Positions 25,239-36,800 of a DNA stretch of 64,000 nucleotides are shown here, piece after piece (positions within the stretch are counted from its first letter, which is position 1; each line of letters starts with the position of its first letter). The position numbers and the translations under genes are program-made. The DNA comes from Hexactinellida sp. DTS-2022 (taxonomy: Eukaryota; Porifera; Hexactinellida). The notes beneath the pieces were generated by a model, which had not been told where the DNA came from, did not search any database, and saw only the letters and a list, made by a program, of their open reading frames with translations. The DNA is taken from positions 4,464,001-4,528,000 of the forward strand of contig JAPNXP010000005.1 of the NCBI GenBank assembly GCA_028753945.1, in the 5' to 3' direction.

Positions 25239-25771
25239 CAGTGGCGGCGCGAGACCAAAATGAGCGATGGGGCTGGCCGGGGCAAGGGACATTTGAGATG
25301 GGGCAAAATGTTTAACTATAAAACCACTATCAAAAAATAGAGGTAGACAACAGGCACGTAGCTACGGGGGGGCGAGGGGGGGCGAGGGGGGGCGACCGCC
25401 CCCCAAAAAGTACTTCTCGCCCCCCCTCCCAAGAGAATTAGGAAGTGTTCGTTATAGTAAATAGAGTGATTCGTCCCCCACTTGCCCCCCCGACTCCCTG
25501 CACTTGCCCCCCCAACATAAAACTTGCCCCCTGAATTACATACTCTAGCTATGTGCCTGGTAGACACACAATAGTGGGATGGGGGAATTTCATGGTAAGA
25601 CTAACAGTAACAACAAGGTTCAAAACCTGAAAACCAATTCAAACGTAATCCATGCTACAAAATTGGGTTCAAAAAGCGTCCTATTAAGAAGACGAGCGAA
25701 AAAAACTTCAAAAGCGCCCAAATAAATTATAAGCTATTGATAAGGCTTGCCCCAGCGTGGCGCCGCCTCTG
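25239..25771. mobile_element. hAT-type MITE (CAGTGGCGGCGC ends)
   Basis: CAGTGGCGGCGCG on the left pairs with CGCCGCCTCTG on the right. The flanks ATGTGGGC and ATGTGGGT resemble an 8-bp duplication, though the right copy is set off by four bases. It splits the MULE relic and is host to the next element. Confidence 0.68.
25351..25559. mobile_element. hAT-type MITE (CAGGCACGTAGC ends), copy 1
   Basis: A 209-bp element with ends CAGGCACGTAGCTACG and CTAGCTATGTGCCTG. Flanks are GTAGACAA and GTAGACAC (7 of 8). It is nested in the preceding MITE. A near-identical sister lies at 62588-62799. Confidence 0.88.
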
Positions 25772-26119
25772 CATGATGTGGGTGTCAATGTCATCATCCT
25801 ACAATCTGGAAATTCATAGATTTCTTGAAAACAGAGCAAGGAAATGTCGAGTTAAACAGTCTAAATTTACCTTTGGTGAAGAACCAAAAGAATCGAAAAA
25901 ATCTATAGATAATGAAAAAGCGATTTAATCTTAGTAAGATCATTTCATAACAGAACCATAGTAGTATTTTTAAGAGGCATTGCTTTTAGAACCATTTTTT
26001 GATTACCCTTATATCAATTGTCTTTGTTCTTATTATTTTAATCATTAAATTTTATTACCTTTTCCAAATTATTTACACAGAGTTAGAGTAAAGGTTGACT
26101 ACATATAGTTTAATATATA

Positions 26120-26205
26120 AATAATATATTGTACGCAAGTGTGATGTACGCAACTGTGAAAGATAAGCCTTGTACGCAAATGAGATGTACGCAAACGTGC
26201 TAGAC
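26120..26205. repeat. MULE-like terminal repeats
   Basis: Spaced units TGTACGCAAGTG, TGTACGCAACTG, TGTACGCAAATG and TGTACGCAAACGTG resemble the GTACACAAACG units of the other MULE. They probably mark the end of the second relic. Confidence 0.6.
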
Positions 26206-26256
26206 TCACATTTACGAGATAACAGTATTCTTGGTTCCCTTTTTGTTGTAAAATGT

Positions 26257-26403
26257 CAGGGCCGGCGGAAGAGGGGCGGTTGGGGCGGCCTGGGCCGCCC
26301 CACTTTTTCTGTGATTCTTTTGGTACTTTGAAATTTCGCGGGAGTGGTTTGGAATACTATTATACAAGGCCGCCCCACCTCTCACGAGCTTCCGCCGGCC
26401 CTG
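26257..26403. mobile_element. hAT-type MITE (CAGGGCCGGCGG ends)
   Basis: A 147-bp GC-rich element with inverted ends CAGGGCCGGCGGAAG and CTTCCGCCGGCCCTG. The target duplication is weak. Confidence 0.75.
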
Positions 26404-26499
26404 TACATAATATCAAAGGAATCCTTTGAGCATGCACTAGCCATATCACTGACCAGAGAAATATTTTTTGATTAATTCACTTTTATTAATACTACCGCG

Positions 26500-26959
26500 C
26501 TTCGCTTGCTAGGTCGCTTCGCGGCTGAACTCCACCACACACCAACCGCTTGGCGGTTGATGTGTAGTTTATATACTTCCAACATTGATTATGAAGCGTA
26601 AATTGGCCTAAAATGTCAAATTTAACAATGTAAATTTTTGTGATTACGTCATTATGCGACAATGAGTAAGCATATTGGCAATCTGGTGTGACCAACGTGT
26701 CCTCATCATTAATGTAAATGTTCTTTTATATTTTCAGATTTTAGCTCTTAGAGGGCGGGAATTATGTGCGATTAAGTGACTTTTCATGCTTCTCGAAATG
26801 TGACAATGACGTCATAACTTGTCGAGGTGTGAGAAATTTTGAGTGGAAACCTCAACTTGTTGACGGGTGCCAAAAGTTACCCACATATGCAAAAATATCA
26901 CATTTGGAAACCGTCCACTTTCTTAAATCAACTCGGAACATACAAACAAATATATATTA
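26500..26959. repeat. Dispersed repeat with CGCTTCGCGGC hairpin motif, copy 1
   Basis: It matches 49490-49845 in the same orientation: GCTTGCTAGGTCGCTTCGCG, CACACACCAACCGCTT, GCGACAATGAGTAAGCATAT and CTCGGAACATAC. Non-coding. Its right end is cut by a MITE at 26960. Confidence 0.7.
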
Positions 26960-27233
26960 CATACTTGCCAACCGTCCCGCTTTTTGGCAAAGATTCCCCC
27001 GTAATATTGACGAGACGTCTCGTTTTATGCAATTGGAGCAAGGTTCCTTCCATTGAGATAATCAAATTATTACATTACTAGGACTATTTTGAATTCTAAT
27101 TATAGAATATATAGTATATGAATTATTATTAACTAGTAATAGTATTACTACTTCACTTATTTATGTAGTAATGTTCTTGTCCCGCCATCTTCCTTATGTC
27201 CCGCCAAAGACTTGCTATAGTTTGGCAAGTATG
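26960..27233. mobile_element. MITE (CATACTTGCCAAC ends)
   Basis: Inverted ends CATACTTGCCAA and TTTGGCAAGTATG, with GTCCCGCnnnTTTGGC subterminal motifs, enclose 274 bp. A relative with CATACCTGCCAA ends lies at 53484-53830. Confidence 0.7.
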
Positions 27234-27461
27234 ATATACACACACCATAGCATTCTATACACAAGGCAATGGTGCTGACAGATGGACTTGGACCAGGGAT
27301 TGGTTAAGTCTGTAAAATTAAATTTTGCGTAAAGCTTATTTACTGCTGGCATTTAGCATTGTACACCCTAAACTAACCATTAAATTCATTCTACACCAAT
27401 TTGCATCAAACAGGGTACATAGTGTTCTGGTCCAAATGGTCTTCCCTGGATATTTGGTCCG

Positions 27462-27511
27462 GGGGGACCATTTCGCCCAAATTTCTATATTTTTGGGCCA
27501 AATGGTCCCCC
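27462..27511. repeat. 20-bp-arm hairpin (GGTCC-rich)
   Basis: Arms GGGGGACCATTTCGCCCAAA and its near-perfect complement flank a 10-base loop. The adjoining 80 bases (CAACGTTTTCAGTTCCATTA) recur in reverse at about 38560-38626. Confidence 0.75.
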
Positions 27512-27949
27512 TTCTAATAATGCAACGTTTTCAGTTCCATTACTGTATGTTTTCATATTTCGATAGGGCTTCGTTTAATTCGTTGATTACTGGGGTATAA
27601 ATCTAAATCACAACACTCTTTGGTTGTAAACAATATTCCTAAATTATATATTTTTCTGATACTACTTTTTGCCATTTTCTCTTTAAAATCAATTTTGAAA
27701 GGCAAGTTTATGGAAACTTCGCAATATCAACGTGTTTATCAATACCTTTTAAACGGTTCCTATTCTGGTCTAACTGATAAAAATTCCAAGCGTGTCTTGC
27801 GTAAAACTTCAAAGAAATACAATATCATAAAAGAGAAACTGTATTTGGAGAAAGTCCTAAGCCAATGGTTGTTCAGGAACATGAATTACTCGATATCATG
27901 AAGGACATGCATGACAACTTAGGTCATCAGTGTGCAAACTATACTTACG

Positions 27950-28851
27950 CGTGACCTACGTTATATAAGGCCTATGCACCAACTTTGTGAAACTGGACCA
28001 TGGATTAAAGGAAGGCTATTGATAAATAGGTTATTTATCGTTATCTAAATAACTAGTTGTGATAGACCTCATAAATGTTCTATAACTATATAGGAACATG
28101 ATATCAAGGTATACATAGCATCCTTCAGAATTGAGCTATGTCATCATTTGATTACGTAATCGCTATTTTTGGTGGGTATTATCGTGTTTTTATAGCCTGC
28201 TTTTAACATAGTTAGACGCGTTATAAATGTTCAAAATTGGAACATGATGATGCCCATAACTAGTTAGATGAAATATATCAAAATTATTAATGGAATGTTG
28301 ACACATTCCTGGGTTGCCAAGGAAATGATTATTTCCTAAAATGAGCCATAACTCAAAAACTATCTATTTTATGTAAACTAGGCTAGTGCTGATCTATCCG
28401 CAATAGGTAACTTCCTATTCATTAATAATACATTTTCTAGGCCTAACTACAATACTTTTGAGATAATGAGTGTCATTTCCTTGGCAACCCAGGAATGTGT
28501 CAATATTCCATTAATAATTTTGATATATTTCATCTAACTAGTTATGGGCATCATCATGTTCCAATTTTGAACATTTATAACGCGTCTAACTATGTTAAAA
28601 GCAGGCTATAAAAACACGATAATACCCACCAAAAATAGCGATTACGTAATCAAATGATGACATAGCTCAATTCTGAAGGATGCTATGTATACCTTGATAT
28701 CATGTTCCTATATAGTTATAGAACATTTATGAGGTCTATCACAACTAGTTATTTAGATAACGATAAATAACCTATTTATCAATAGCCTTCCTTTAATCCA
28801 TGGTCCAGTTTCACAAAGTTGGTACATAGGCCTTATATAACGTAGGTCACG
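27950..28851. mobile_element. Foldback element with about 400-bp arms
   Basis: Its two halves are near-perfect reverse complements (CGTGACCTACGTTATATAAG outermost) meeting around 28380-28430. It is flanked by the identical 7-bp ACTTACG (27943-27949 and 28852-28858). It lies inside the zinc-finger codons of the Ginger-like gene. High arm identity suggests recent insertion. The 7-bp duplication fits P-type or similar transposases. It contains no gene. Confidence 0.9.
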
Positions 28852-30617
28852 ACTTACGATATTACAAAAGAACGTTTCTTTTGGCCTAAATGTCAAGATA
28901 CAATCCGTGAGTATGTAAACAATTGTGATCGCTGTAAGCGTAATGCATTTTCACTTACCAGACCAATGGAACCTCTTAAGCCTCTGCCAGTGATTGCAAG
29001 ACCATGGTATCAAGTTGGAATGGACTTGACAGGACCTTTGGTCCAACCGAATAGCTACCAATATATTTTTACTATGGTAGACCATTTTACGAGGTGGGTC
29101 GAAACCAGAGCATTAAGAAATAAAGAAACAACTGAGGTAGCAAGAGCTGTTTTTTCAGTATATTGTAGTAAAGGAGCACCAGTTCAGATCATAACTGACA
29201 ATGGAAAAGAATTTACGAGCAAGTTAATGGCTGAACTACACGAGACTTACAAATGCAGGTTAATTTTTTCTGCACCTTATCATCCGCAAACTAACGGCCT
29301 CACATAATCTTACCACAAAGGGATTAAAAGATATCTCAGCAAAACTTTAATGGTAAAGAAAGAACAATGGTCTGACTACCTGGAACAAATAACATTTTCT
29401 CTAAACATTCGACCCCGTTCAGATTCCATCGGGGTTTCACCATTTGAATTCATGCATGGATTCCGAAAACCTCTTCTTCCAAATAATTTAGAGGATGATT
29501 TACAAACGAGAGATCTAAATGAAATATAATTTTGTGGGAATGATGCGCTACTTGAATATCGTCATGAAATTGGCATCTTAAGAGATATTATCTATGAGAA
29601 AGCTTCTGCAAAACTACTCGATTCAAAACAAAAAATGAAAGAAAAATACGATAAGAGAATCAATCCTAGATCCAAGTTCACATTTACAGTAGGTGACAAA
29701 GTGCTCATACCAAACAGGAAGAGAAAGAAAGGTGAACTACAAGATCTATGGGATGGGCCCTATCCTGTAAAAAAGATCAATCGCGGAACTCTTATTGTTG
29801 ACGAAGGAAAGACTATACAACGTTTCAGATTTGCTCAGGTATCTTAACTTGACATCCATTACTAAATACATATTTGTATTTTAAATCCTGCACACCCCGC
29901 TTAAATGTAAACGAATCGAAAAAACTGCCACAATACTTCAAGGCAATTTAGGAATTATTTCTATGCACTACCCGGCCAAAGTACTTGGACAACAATAATT
30001 TGTATTAATATATTCAAGCTTATAGTAGCATAATAATATTTGTAGATGCTTCAATATGGATGATTACTTGAAACGATATGTTAATTGTAATAAAATAGCA
30101 AAATTTTGGAATTTGAGTGTAATTTGAGTTTTCTGAAGGTGTTAAACTCATTAACTATATAATGAGATAATTAAATATATAATTCCTATTCATTGAGGCG
30201 TTTAGAATATACAAATTCAGATTTCAGATTTGAATTCCACGTGTTTGAACTACTCAAGGTTTACTTTCAAATTATTACGAGTAGTTTCTACTGAGATACA
30301 GCCAATTCCCATGTGTGCCACAAGTGCCACGTGCCAGAGACACATGCCACTTCATGTATATTGGTTAAAATGACATGAAATCATAATATAATTTAATTAG
30401 AGTAAGATATTTATAGTAATTTCAGAGTAATTTAAACATCCGTTAATAAGTTACTAGATGAATTGAATATTGTGTCTGCATTAATGTTCCTATTAATCAA
30501 ATACTTTTCTGGTTAGTATAATGACATCTACAATTTTGACTCGATTTGTATAAACTTAAGATAGAAATATGAATCAAAAGTAAACCTTACTTTAGTGCAT
30601 ACCCTGTTAATCAATGC

Positions 30618-31138
30618 TGGGCACTAGTCCGTTAATCCGTTAATCGTTAATTAACGGACTTAAATTTTCATTAACGATTTAACTTTTAAGTTAAATTTAA
30701 GATCATTAACGGAAGTTATTAACTTCCGTTACATTTTCTAAATTCCGTTACTAGTCCGTTAACGCTAGGACACTCGTACTTTTTACAATTTTGACCATAT
30801 ATGGGCATATAAATTGCCAACTTTTGATGACGGTGCATATTTTCCCCTTCCGATAAATAATTTATTATCTTTATTATTCGCTGATTATACGATATCAAGC
30901 TGATACTTTAGCTTAATGACCCAACAAAGGCTCATCTATACATAGAGCACTTTTGAGGTGTTTTATAGCAAAAAATACTGATTTTGTTGTTGTTTGTATA
31001 ATATAAATTTACTTTAACGGTTTAACGTTAACTTCTGTTAAATTTTTAACGAATTAACGGATTAACTGTTAACGAAGTTAACTTTTTGATTAACGGATTA
31101 ACGATTAACGAAGTTAACTTTTTGATTAACTGTGCCCA
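30618..31138. mobile_element. MITE with GTTAACG repeats, in the putative Ginger intron
   Basis: The ends CTGGGCAC and GTGCCCACC enclose runs of CCGTTAATCC/GGATTAACGA and AAGTTAACTTTTTGATTAAC, largely inverted to each other. It lies between the presumed splice donor (29841) and acceptor (31260). Confidence 0.6.
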
Positions 31139-32160
31139 CCTTTGCTGTTAATTAATTAATAAAATAATACTAATTAAGTACATGTTCATTCTTACTTTTG
31201 GGACGATACATTTAAACTTGTAATATTTAATACATTTTGTTTATATGCTAATTTTTAGGTAAAGCTAAGTGATAGAACAATTTCAGTTGGAAAAGACTTA
31301 TATTCAGGTGATAACGTAATAGTGGATCAGACAAATAACACAATGGATGATCAATTATTCTCAACTTCAAACTTTATCCAAGAAGAAGTGATACCATATA
31401 GAAACAACGAAGATTAAGTTGCAGATAATGACTTTGTCTTAAGAACACTAAATTTAATGAAACCTTCAATCTCAATAGCATTTCCTCAGGAGCCTATCTC
31501 TCAGATCTACATTCAGAACTTGCTAAGAGATTGGATCTTAAACCTAAACAACTCCTAGAATGGAGACAGAACTTCTTCCCATTAGCCCGAAGTCTTTCTT
31601 GCGATTCTTATAACATAATTGAAACACTTATCCAGTGGTATAAAGAGGCAATGAATGCAAATGTGAAATATTGGCTTACAACTGATGAAGATAGGGCATA
31701 TGCGGCTTATTGGGATAAAAAAGCGATGGACTATGCTACGAAAATCCTTTATCCAGTTATAATTGATATTTTTGTTCCTATGTTGGAAACAAAATCTGAT
31801 ACCCCCATCCTTAGAACCGAGTCACAAGCGAAAACCTCTTATCTAGCTGAATTAGAGAAGATGTGTCCAAATTGGGGAGGACACTGTAAATCATTTCGAT
31901 TTACTAATACCTGCTCAATTGATAACTTGATGGCATTAATTAGCATAAATATGGTGGATATTCAAAATCTCATTGATAGAAATGTTAAAATTCTAACAGA
32001 AGAATGCTCCGAATTCTTACAATTATTAAAATCCGGTGATTTCAATGCAACTAAACTCTGGCTAGCTTACAAACTCAAAGTCACCAAACAAAATGATGAT
32101 ACTTAGGATTTTTTCGGTTCTGAAGGGCCCCTTCTAGGATTTCTTGAGGCTGCTACAGTT

Positions 32161-32582
32161 CAGAGTGGACCATGGGTCGATAGGTCATGGGTCATGGGTC
32201 AGATGGGTCACCTAAATCGATGGGTCAGATGGGTCATGGGTCACGGCTCCGTGACCCATGACCCATGACCCATTTGGAATTTCAATGTATTCTTCAGTTA
32301 AAATACGAATCACTCATCATCATCATTATTAATATAACATTGATGTGCATTGAAATACTAAACATATTCGACATTGCAACAAGTATGTTTGTTGAGGTAA
32401 TTTATACTGTTATTCTGTTATTCTGTTAATGTTACAGTATAGTATATAGATATTTAAAATTGTGTGATGGGTCAATGGGTCACTCGATGGGTCATGGGTC
32501 AATGGGTCAATGGGTCATGGGTCAGAAATGGGATGGGTCAGATGGGTCATGGGTCACCAATGTTGACCCATGGTCCACTCTG
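32161..32582. mobile_element. hAT-type MITE carrying a GGGTCAT minisatellite
   Basis: The ends CAGAGTGGACCATGGGTC and GACCCATGGTCCACTCTG are exact complements. The flanks CTACAGTT and CTACAGGT match at 7 of 8. The interior carries ATGGGTC/GGGTCAT tandems (32180-32275, 32463-32570). It interrupts the peptidase tail of the Ginger-like gene. A fragment of the same end lies near 63370. Confidence 0.85.
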
Positions 32583-33059
32583 CTACAGGTTCAGATAAAT
32601 ATTAAGTTTCATTTCAGTGTTGGAACTGTTTTGCAATATCTGAGAGGATCCTACTTATCATCGGTGTATAAGTTTGTTGAGAATTGTCAAATATCTATTG
32701 ACAGTCAAATAAAAACACCCAAATGCCTAAAGTGTCGCGATCGTACAGCTATTCTAGAGAACATAGATTGCCAATTTATGGAAAATCCATTGCTCTTTTT
32801 CATGGAAGTTAGTCACTTATCTCTAGATGATGCTAGAGGCATAAACTCGTCACTTTTCATTCGCCATAAAGATATACCTATCACATTTTCTTTACTAGGC
32901 TATACAGTATATAGTTCAAACCACTTTTACCTAAGATTCATTGAAAACAACGAATGGTACTACTACGATGGAATTAGAAGGCCCAAAGTTTCCAAACTCG
33001 AATATACTCCCCTAGAATCTTATGAAATTATTAGTTCAATTGTGTACATAGCGAAATAG

Positions 33060-33737
33060 TAATATATTAGATATTTACTATATGACAAAGCTATTTTGTA
33101 GACGTTATTAGTAATTAGTACACTTTAGATTTAACTTTACTAGAGCAAGAGTAATACAATTAACTGGCTAACCTCCCATACTACTTATCACAAAGTCTTA
33201 TAGAACATTTTGCTTTTCATACTTTATAATACTCAGCTATTTTAAATGTCAGCCCATAAGTACATTGGCGGACACAATTCGTAATTTGGATAATTTAGAA
33301 ACAATGTTACCCATAATTTACTTGTTATAGGATATATTCCATTCTAAGAAAATTAACATAATTTTAATCTTTTATACACGAATTATCCAATTACACTACT
33401 AATATTTAACAGACTGGTTAACTGGCCAATAAAATATGTAGCCTTTAACCAATATTAGCAGCGGTTAAACTGTTAGCCGGAAAACTGAATTCAGTCCTGA
33501 CTAGTGGTATTGTCAAGCCTAATATGGTTCCCCTACGGTTGGTCCGAATGGACCACTTATGGCGGCGGACCATCTACGGCGTGACACGATTACTAATTTA
33601 TGTTCGATAACTTGACAGCTGTTTATCAGAATCGAATTCCTAAAATTGCAATAAACTAGTTTGATATACTAGCCAGATTTGAAGAGGAGTTACTAGTAGG
33701 TATTTAATAGAAAACAACCGAATATAGTGTTCCAAAG
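33060..33737. other. Gene-free stretch after the Ginger-like gene
   Basis: No open frame of note. TTAACTGGCC and GCGGTTAAACTG near 33420-33480 recall repeats at 8.05-8.4 kb. GGTCCGAATGGACC near 33540 is a short palindrome. Confidence 0.5.
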
Positions 33738-33886
33738 TGTGACGATTGTATAAGTTTAATCAGATAATATAAAAACAATTAAGTGAAGTGCATAACAAAC
33801 TAACTACTTGTGTGGTATACTACTTTATATACTATGAGTATATGATGTTATAGAACTAAGAACTATGGATTAACATATCTGTTACA
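33738..33886 (-). repeat. 3' LTR of element B
   Basis: A 149-bp repeat of 38273-38423 with TGTGACG...TTACA ends. Confidence 0.9.
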
Positions 33887-36800
33887 TCACCTCCCTTTAG
33901 AAGAAGTCTTGCATTTGACAATCCCTACTTCCCTGGACCCTTGTAATGTACTCTTTGTACTCTTTAGGTTTTCTGTCCCTTAGTGGGTACCTCCGTGTAA
34001 CTTCAGTGCAAGGAGTGTCATCTATTTCTTGGAAGTGTTCCTCTGACGGATTCTCAACATCTTTTCCACTCCCCTCTGACATGTTTGTTTCATCTCTGGA
34101 GGGATTTGTGAACTCCAGGGTTTCATCTTCTACCTCGTTACTTGTCTCACTTAACTTTTCTAAACTAGTGTGAGCCGTATCCCTGTTGTTCATTTCTCCT
34201 GACATTTGAGAGTTGGGTAACATAAAGTCGCTACTTCTACTTCCTTTGTACAGTTTACACCGGCTCAGGTGGATCCACTTTGGTCCCCTACCGCGATCAA
34301 TCTTGACGTCCGCCTCTCTCCGTCCGATTACCCTATAAGGTCCATTGAACCTTGGATCGAGAGAATCTGTACGTCTCTCATTTCGTTCGAATACATAATC
34401 GACTGGGAAAGTTTCCGTCCTCCGTGTACCTCTGTCATATTTTTGTTGCATATTTCGCTTACTGATCCGATCATTCTCTGCTGCCTGCTCCAGGAGCTCG
34501 GCCTTTAGCTTCACCAATCGCTCGACGTGATGTTGATGTGTCTCGTCAGGACCCTCCTTGTGAGCAGCAATCCAGGCATCAATAGGAGATGTAGGCTGTC
34601 TACCCGTGCTGAGTACATGGGCAGAGAATTTGGTTGATGAATTCTCGATGTTATTTATTACAATAAAATGTAACTTCAGTCAAAATACTGGGCCATGCGT
34701 CCTTGTCTAGATTTCTTTCGATAGTTAAGCACCTTGCAACTTGCTTTACGAGTCCGATACTCCGTTCTGCAAGTCCGTCTGCTTGAGGGTGGTACGGGGA
34801 TGTATGCCGCTTTTCAATACCAAATTTATCGCACATTTCTCTAACCTCAGTACCGTCGACATTGTGAGCCTGATCGGTAAGTATACCTTTAGGCACCCCG
34901 TGACCCCGGAAAAACTCAGCCGTTCTCGAACTCCTTAACGATTGAGGAGGCCTTTTGATCCTTTAACGGAATAGCCTCTATATAGCGCGTGAAGACATCT
35001 ACAATACACAAAAAGTATCTATAGTTCTCATCAGACCATGGAAGTGTAGCTATATCCATAGCAATCAGGTCACCAGGTCCAATTCCACTAATATCAAACT
35101 CTTCAATCGGTTGCCTAGGACTATTGGAGGGCTTAGCTCGTTGACAAGTAATACAATCATTACAGAATACCTTCACGCTTCGAGCCATCCCCTTCCAAAA
35201 GAAATTCCGCTTCAGTAATTGTAAGGTTCTAGCCTTCCCAAAGTGCCCAGCTGCGTGAACCTCTGAAATTACTCTTGTTTGGGTATTCTTTGGAATAACC
35301 AGACGCTCATCAAAATATAATAATCCGTTCCTAAGTTCAAGATGCGTCGTCATATACTTAAGCTTCCCTGTCCTTACGCAACCTTCCCTAATAAGCTGCT
35401 CAGTTGCGCTAGACACCACCGGGTCGTCCTCCTGATCTTTCTTTATGTCTACCATTCTTTGGCAAATCGGCTCAGCAACAAATATTTTTTCTTCAAACTT
35501 AGTTTCGTCTTGCATCAAAGCGTCGATCGGTTTGCCTGGAACCCGACTGAGGTAGTCGGGTAACAAATTCTGGGCCCCTGGTCTATAGATGATTTCATAA
35601 TCATACTCTTCCAGTTCTAATATCCAGCGCGCAAATGTATGGCGCGGATCACGCTGGTTGCGGAGCCACAGTAAGGGGTTATGATCTGTTATTAGCTCAA
35701 TCTTCTCCGACCCCCGTAAATAAACGTTCCATTTCCTACAGGCCGCCACTAGCGCCAAGGTCTCCAGTTGTCCGGCAGAGTAGTTTCTCTGCGCTGGACT
35801 GAGAGATGAGAAGTAATCAATCGGTCTGAGTTGACCCGTACGTTCATCTTTCTGAGATAATACCCCTGCAATACCATTAACGCTTGCGTCTGTTTCCACT
35901 GTAAAGTTTCTCTCCCAGTTTGGAAATGCCAACATCACCGGTTCCTTGACCAATTTGTCTCGTAACTTTCGAAATGTCCCTTCACTATCTACTGACCATT
36001 CCCAGGTAGCCCCCTTTTCTGTCAATCGGTACAGGGGTCCAGCCAACTCTGCCAAATTCGGGATATAGGATCTGTAAAAGTTCAGGCTCCCGAGGAATCG
36101 CTGTAGTTCTTTCACACTAGTAGGTCTGGGAAAGTTTGACAATTTCTCTGCCGCGCTGGTCAAGGGTCTCCTACCGTCTTCAGATACTGAGTGCCCAAGG
36201 AACTCAACTTTATCATAACCCAGTTGGCATTTTCTAAATTTAATATGAATATTCGCTTGCTTCATTCTTTCCAGGACTTCTTGCAAGTCCACCAGATGCT
36301 GTTCAAATGTCTGCGAAAAAATGATGCAGTCATCTATATAAGACTCCGTATGTTTCAAGCCTTTCAAGGTGCTATCCATCATTCGTTGGAATGTAGCTTG
36401 GGAGTTGACTAGACCAAAGGGCATCACTGTCATCTCATAAAGCCCTCTCGGGGTGTTGAACGCGGTCTTTTCCATGTCGTTATCTCTAACTGGTACGCAC
36501 CAATATGCAGAGGAGATATCTATAACGGAGAAGTATTTGTAACCATGTAGCTTATCGAGGATAGACTGGATTTGCGGGATACTGTATGCATCCTTTTTTG
36601 TTACTTCATTGAGTTTTCGGTAGTCAATTGCAAAACGTTGCTTCCCATCCTTTTTGGAGACCAAAACTACATTACTAGACCATGGTGAGTTTGACGGTCT
36701 ACATAGTCCCTGTTCTAATAACTCGTCCAGTTGCCGGTTTATTTCTTCCTCCCATCTGGGCGGGAGTCTACGTGGTCGATTCTTCACCGGCTGGGATTCC

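Larger units (their letters stand above)
24660..25930 (+). pseudogene. Second MULE transposase relic
   Basis: Frames around 24660-25240 read SSIWLADGTFKTVP (first Asp of the DDE core), FVDFEQAAINSF (second Asp), then the CxxH-like KACFFHLSQSVYRKLQ. TTNLVESWHRGFK carries the Glu. They match the relic at 15.8-16.7 kb motif by motif but are a separate, older copy. The frame is broken by shifts and by a hAT-type MITE (25239-25771) that itself holds another (25351-25559). Reading resumes after it for a short stretch. MULE-like terminal units (TGTACGCAAATG) follow at about 26.1 kb. Confidence 0.75.
27710..33059 (+). pseudogene. Ginger-like transposase with a USP-like peptidase tail (decayed)
   Basis: The start (27710) gives YQRVYQYLLNGSYSGLTDKN, typical of Ginger/KRBA2-type transposases. 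An HHCC zinc finger (DNLGHQCANYTY and FWP...CDRC) is split by a MITE at 27950-28851. The DDE core follows (GMDLTGPL, ITDNGKEF, YHPQTNG; 29.0-29.5 kb). The GPY/F hallmark (DGPYPVKKI) is at about 29.75 kb. A CAG/GTATCT donor near 29841 and TTTTTAG acceptor near 31260 suggest an intron. The tail (31.4-33.06 kb) has FTNTCSIDNLM (Cys box), CLKCRD (CxxC) and SSNHFYLRF...WYYYDG (His box). These resemble a ubiquitin-specific protease fold; known Ginger1 proteins carry OTU or Ulp1 peptidases there. Several breaks make it dead. No LTR, reverse transcriptase or capsid gene lies nearby. Terminal repeats were not found. Confidence 0.72.

Noticed and set aside
27710-33059. Calling the integrase-like gene part of an LTR retrotransposon
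   Set aside because: No LTR, protease or reverse transcriptase lies nearby, and the N-terminus, GPY/F and peptidase tail fit Ginger DNA transposons.
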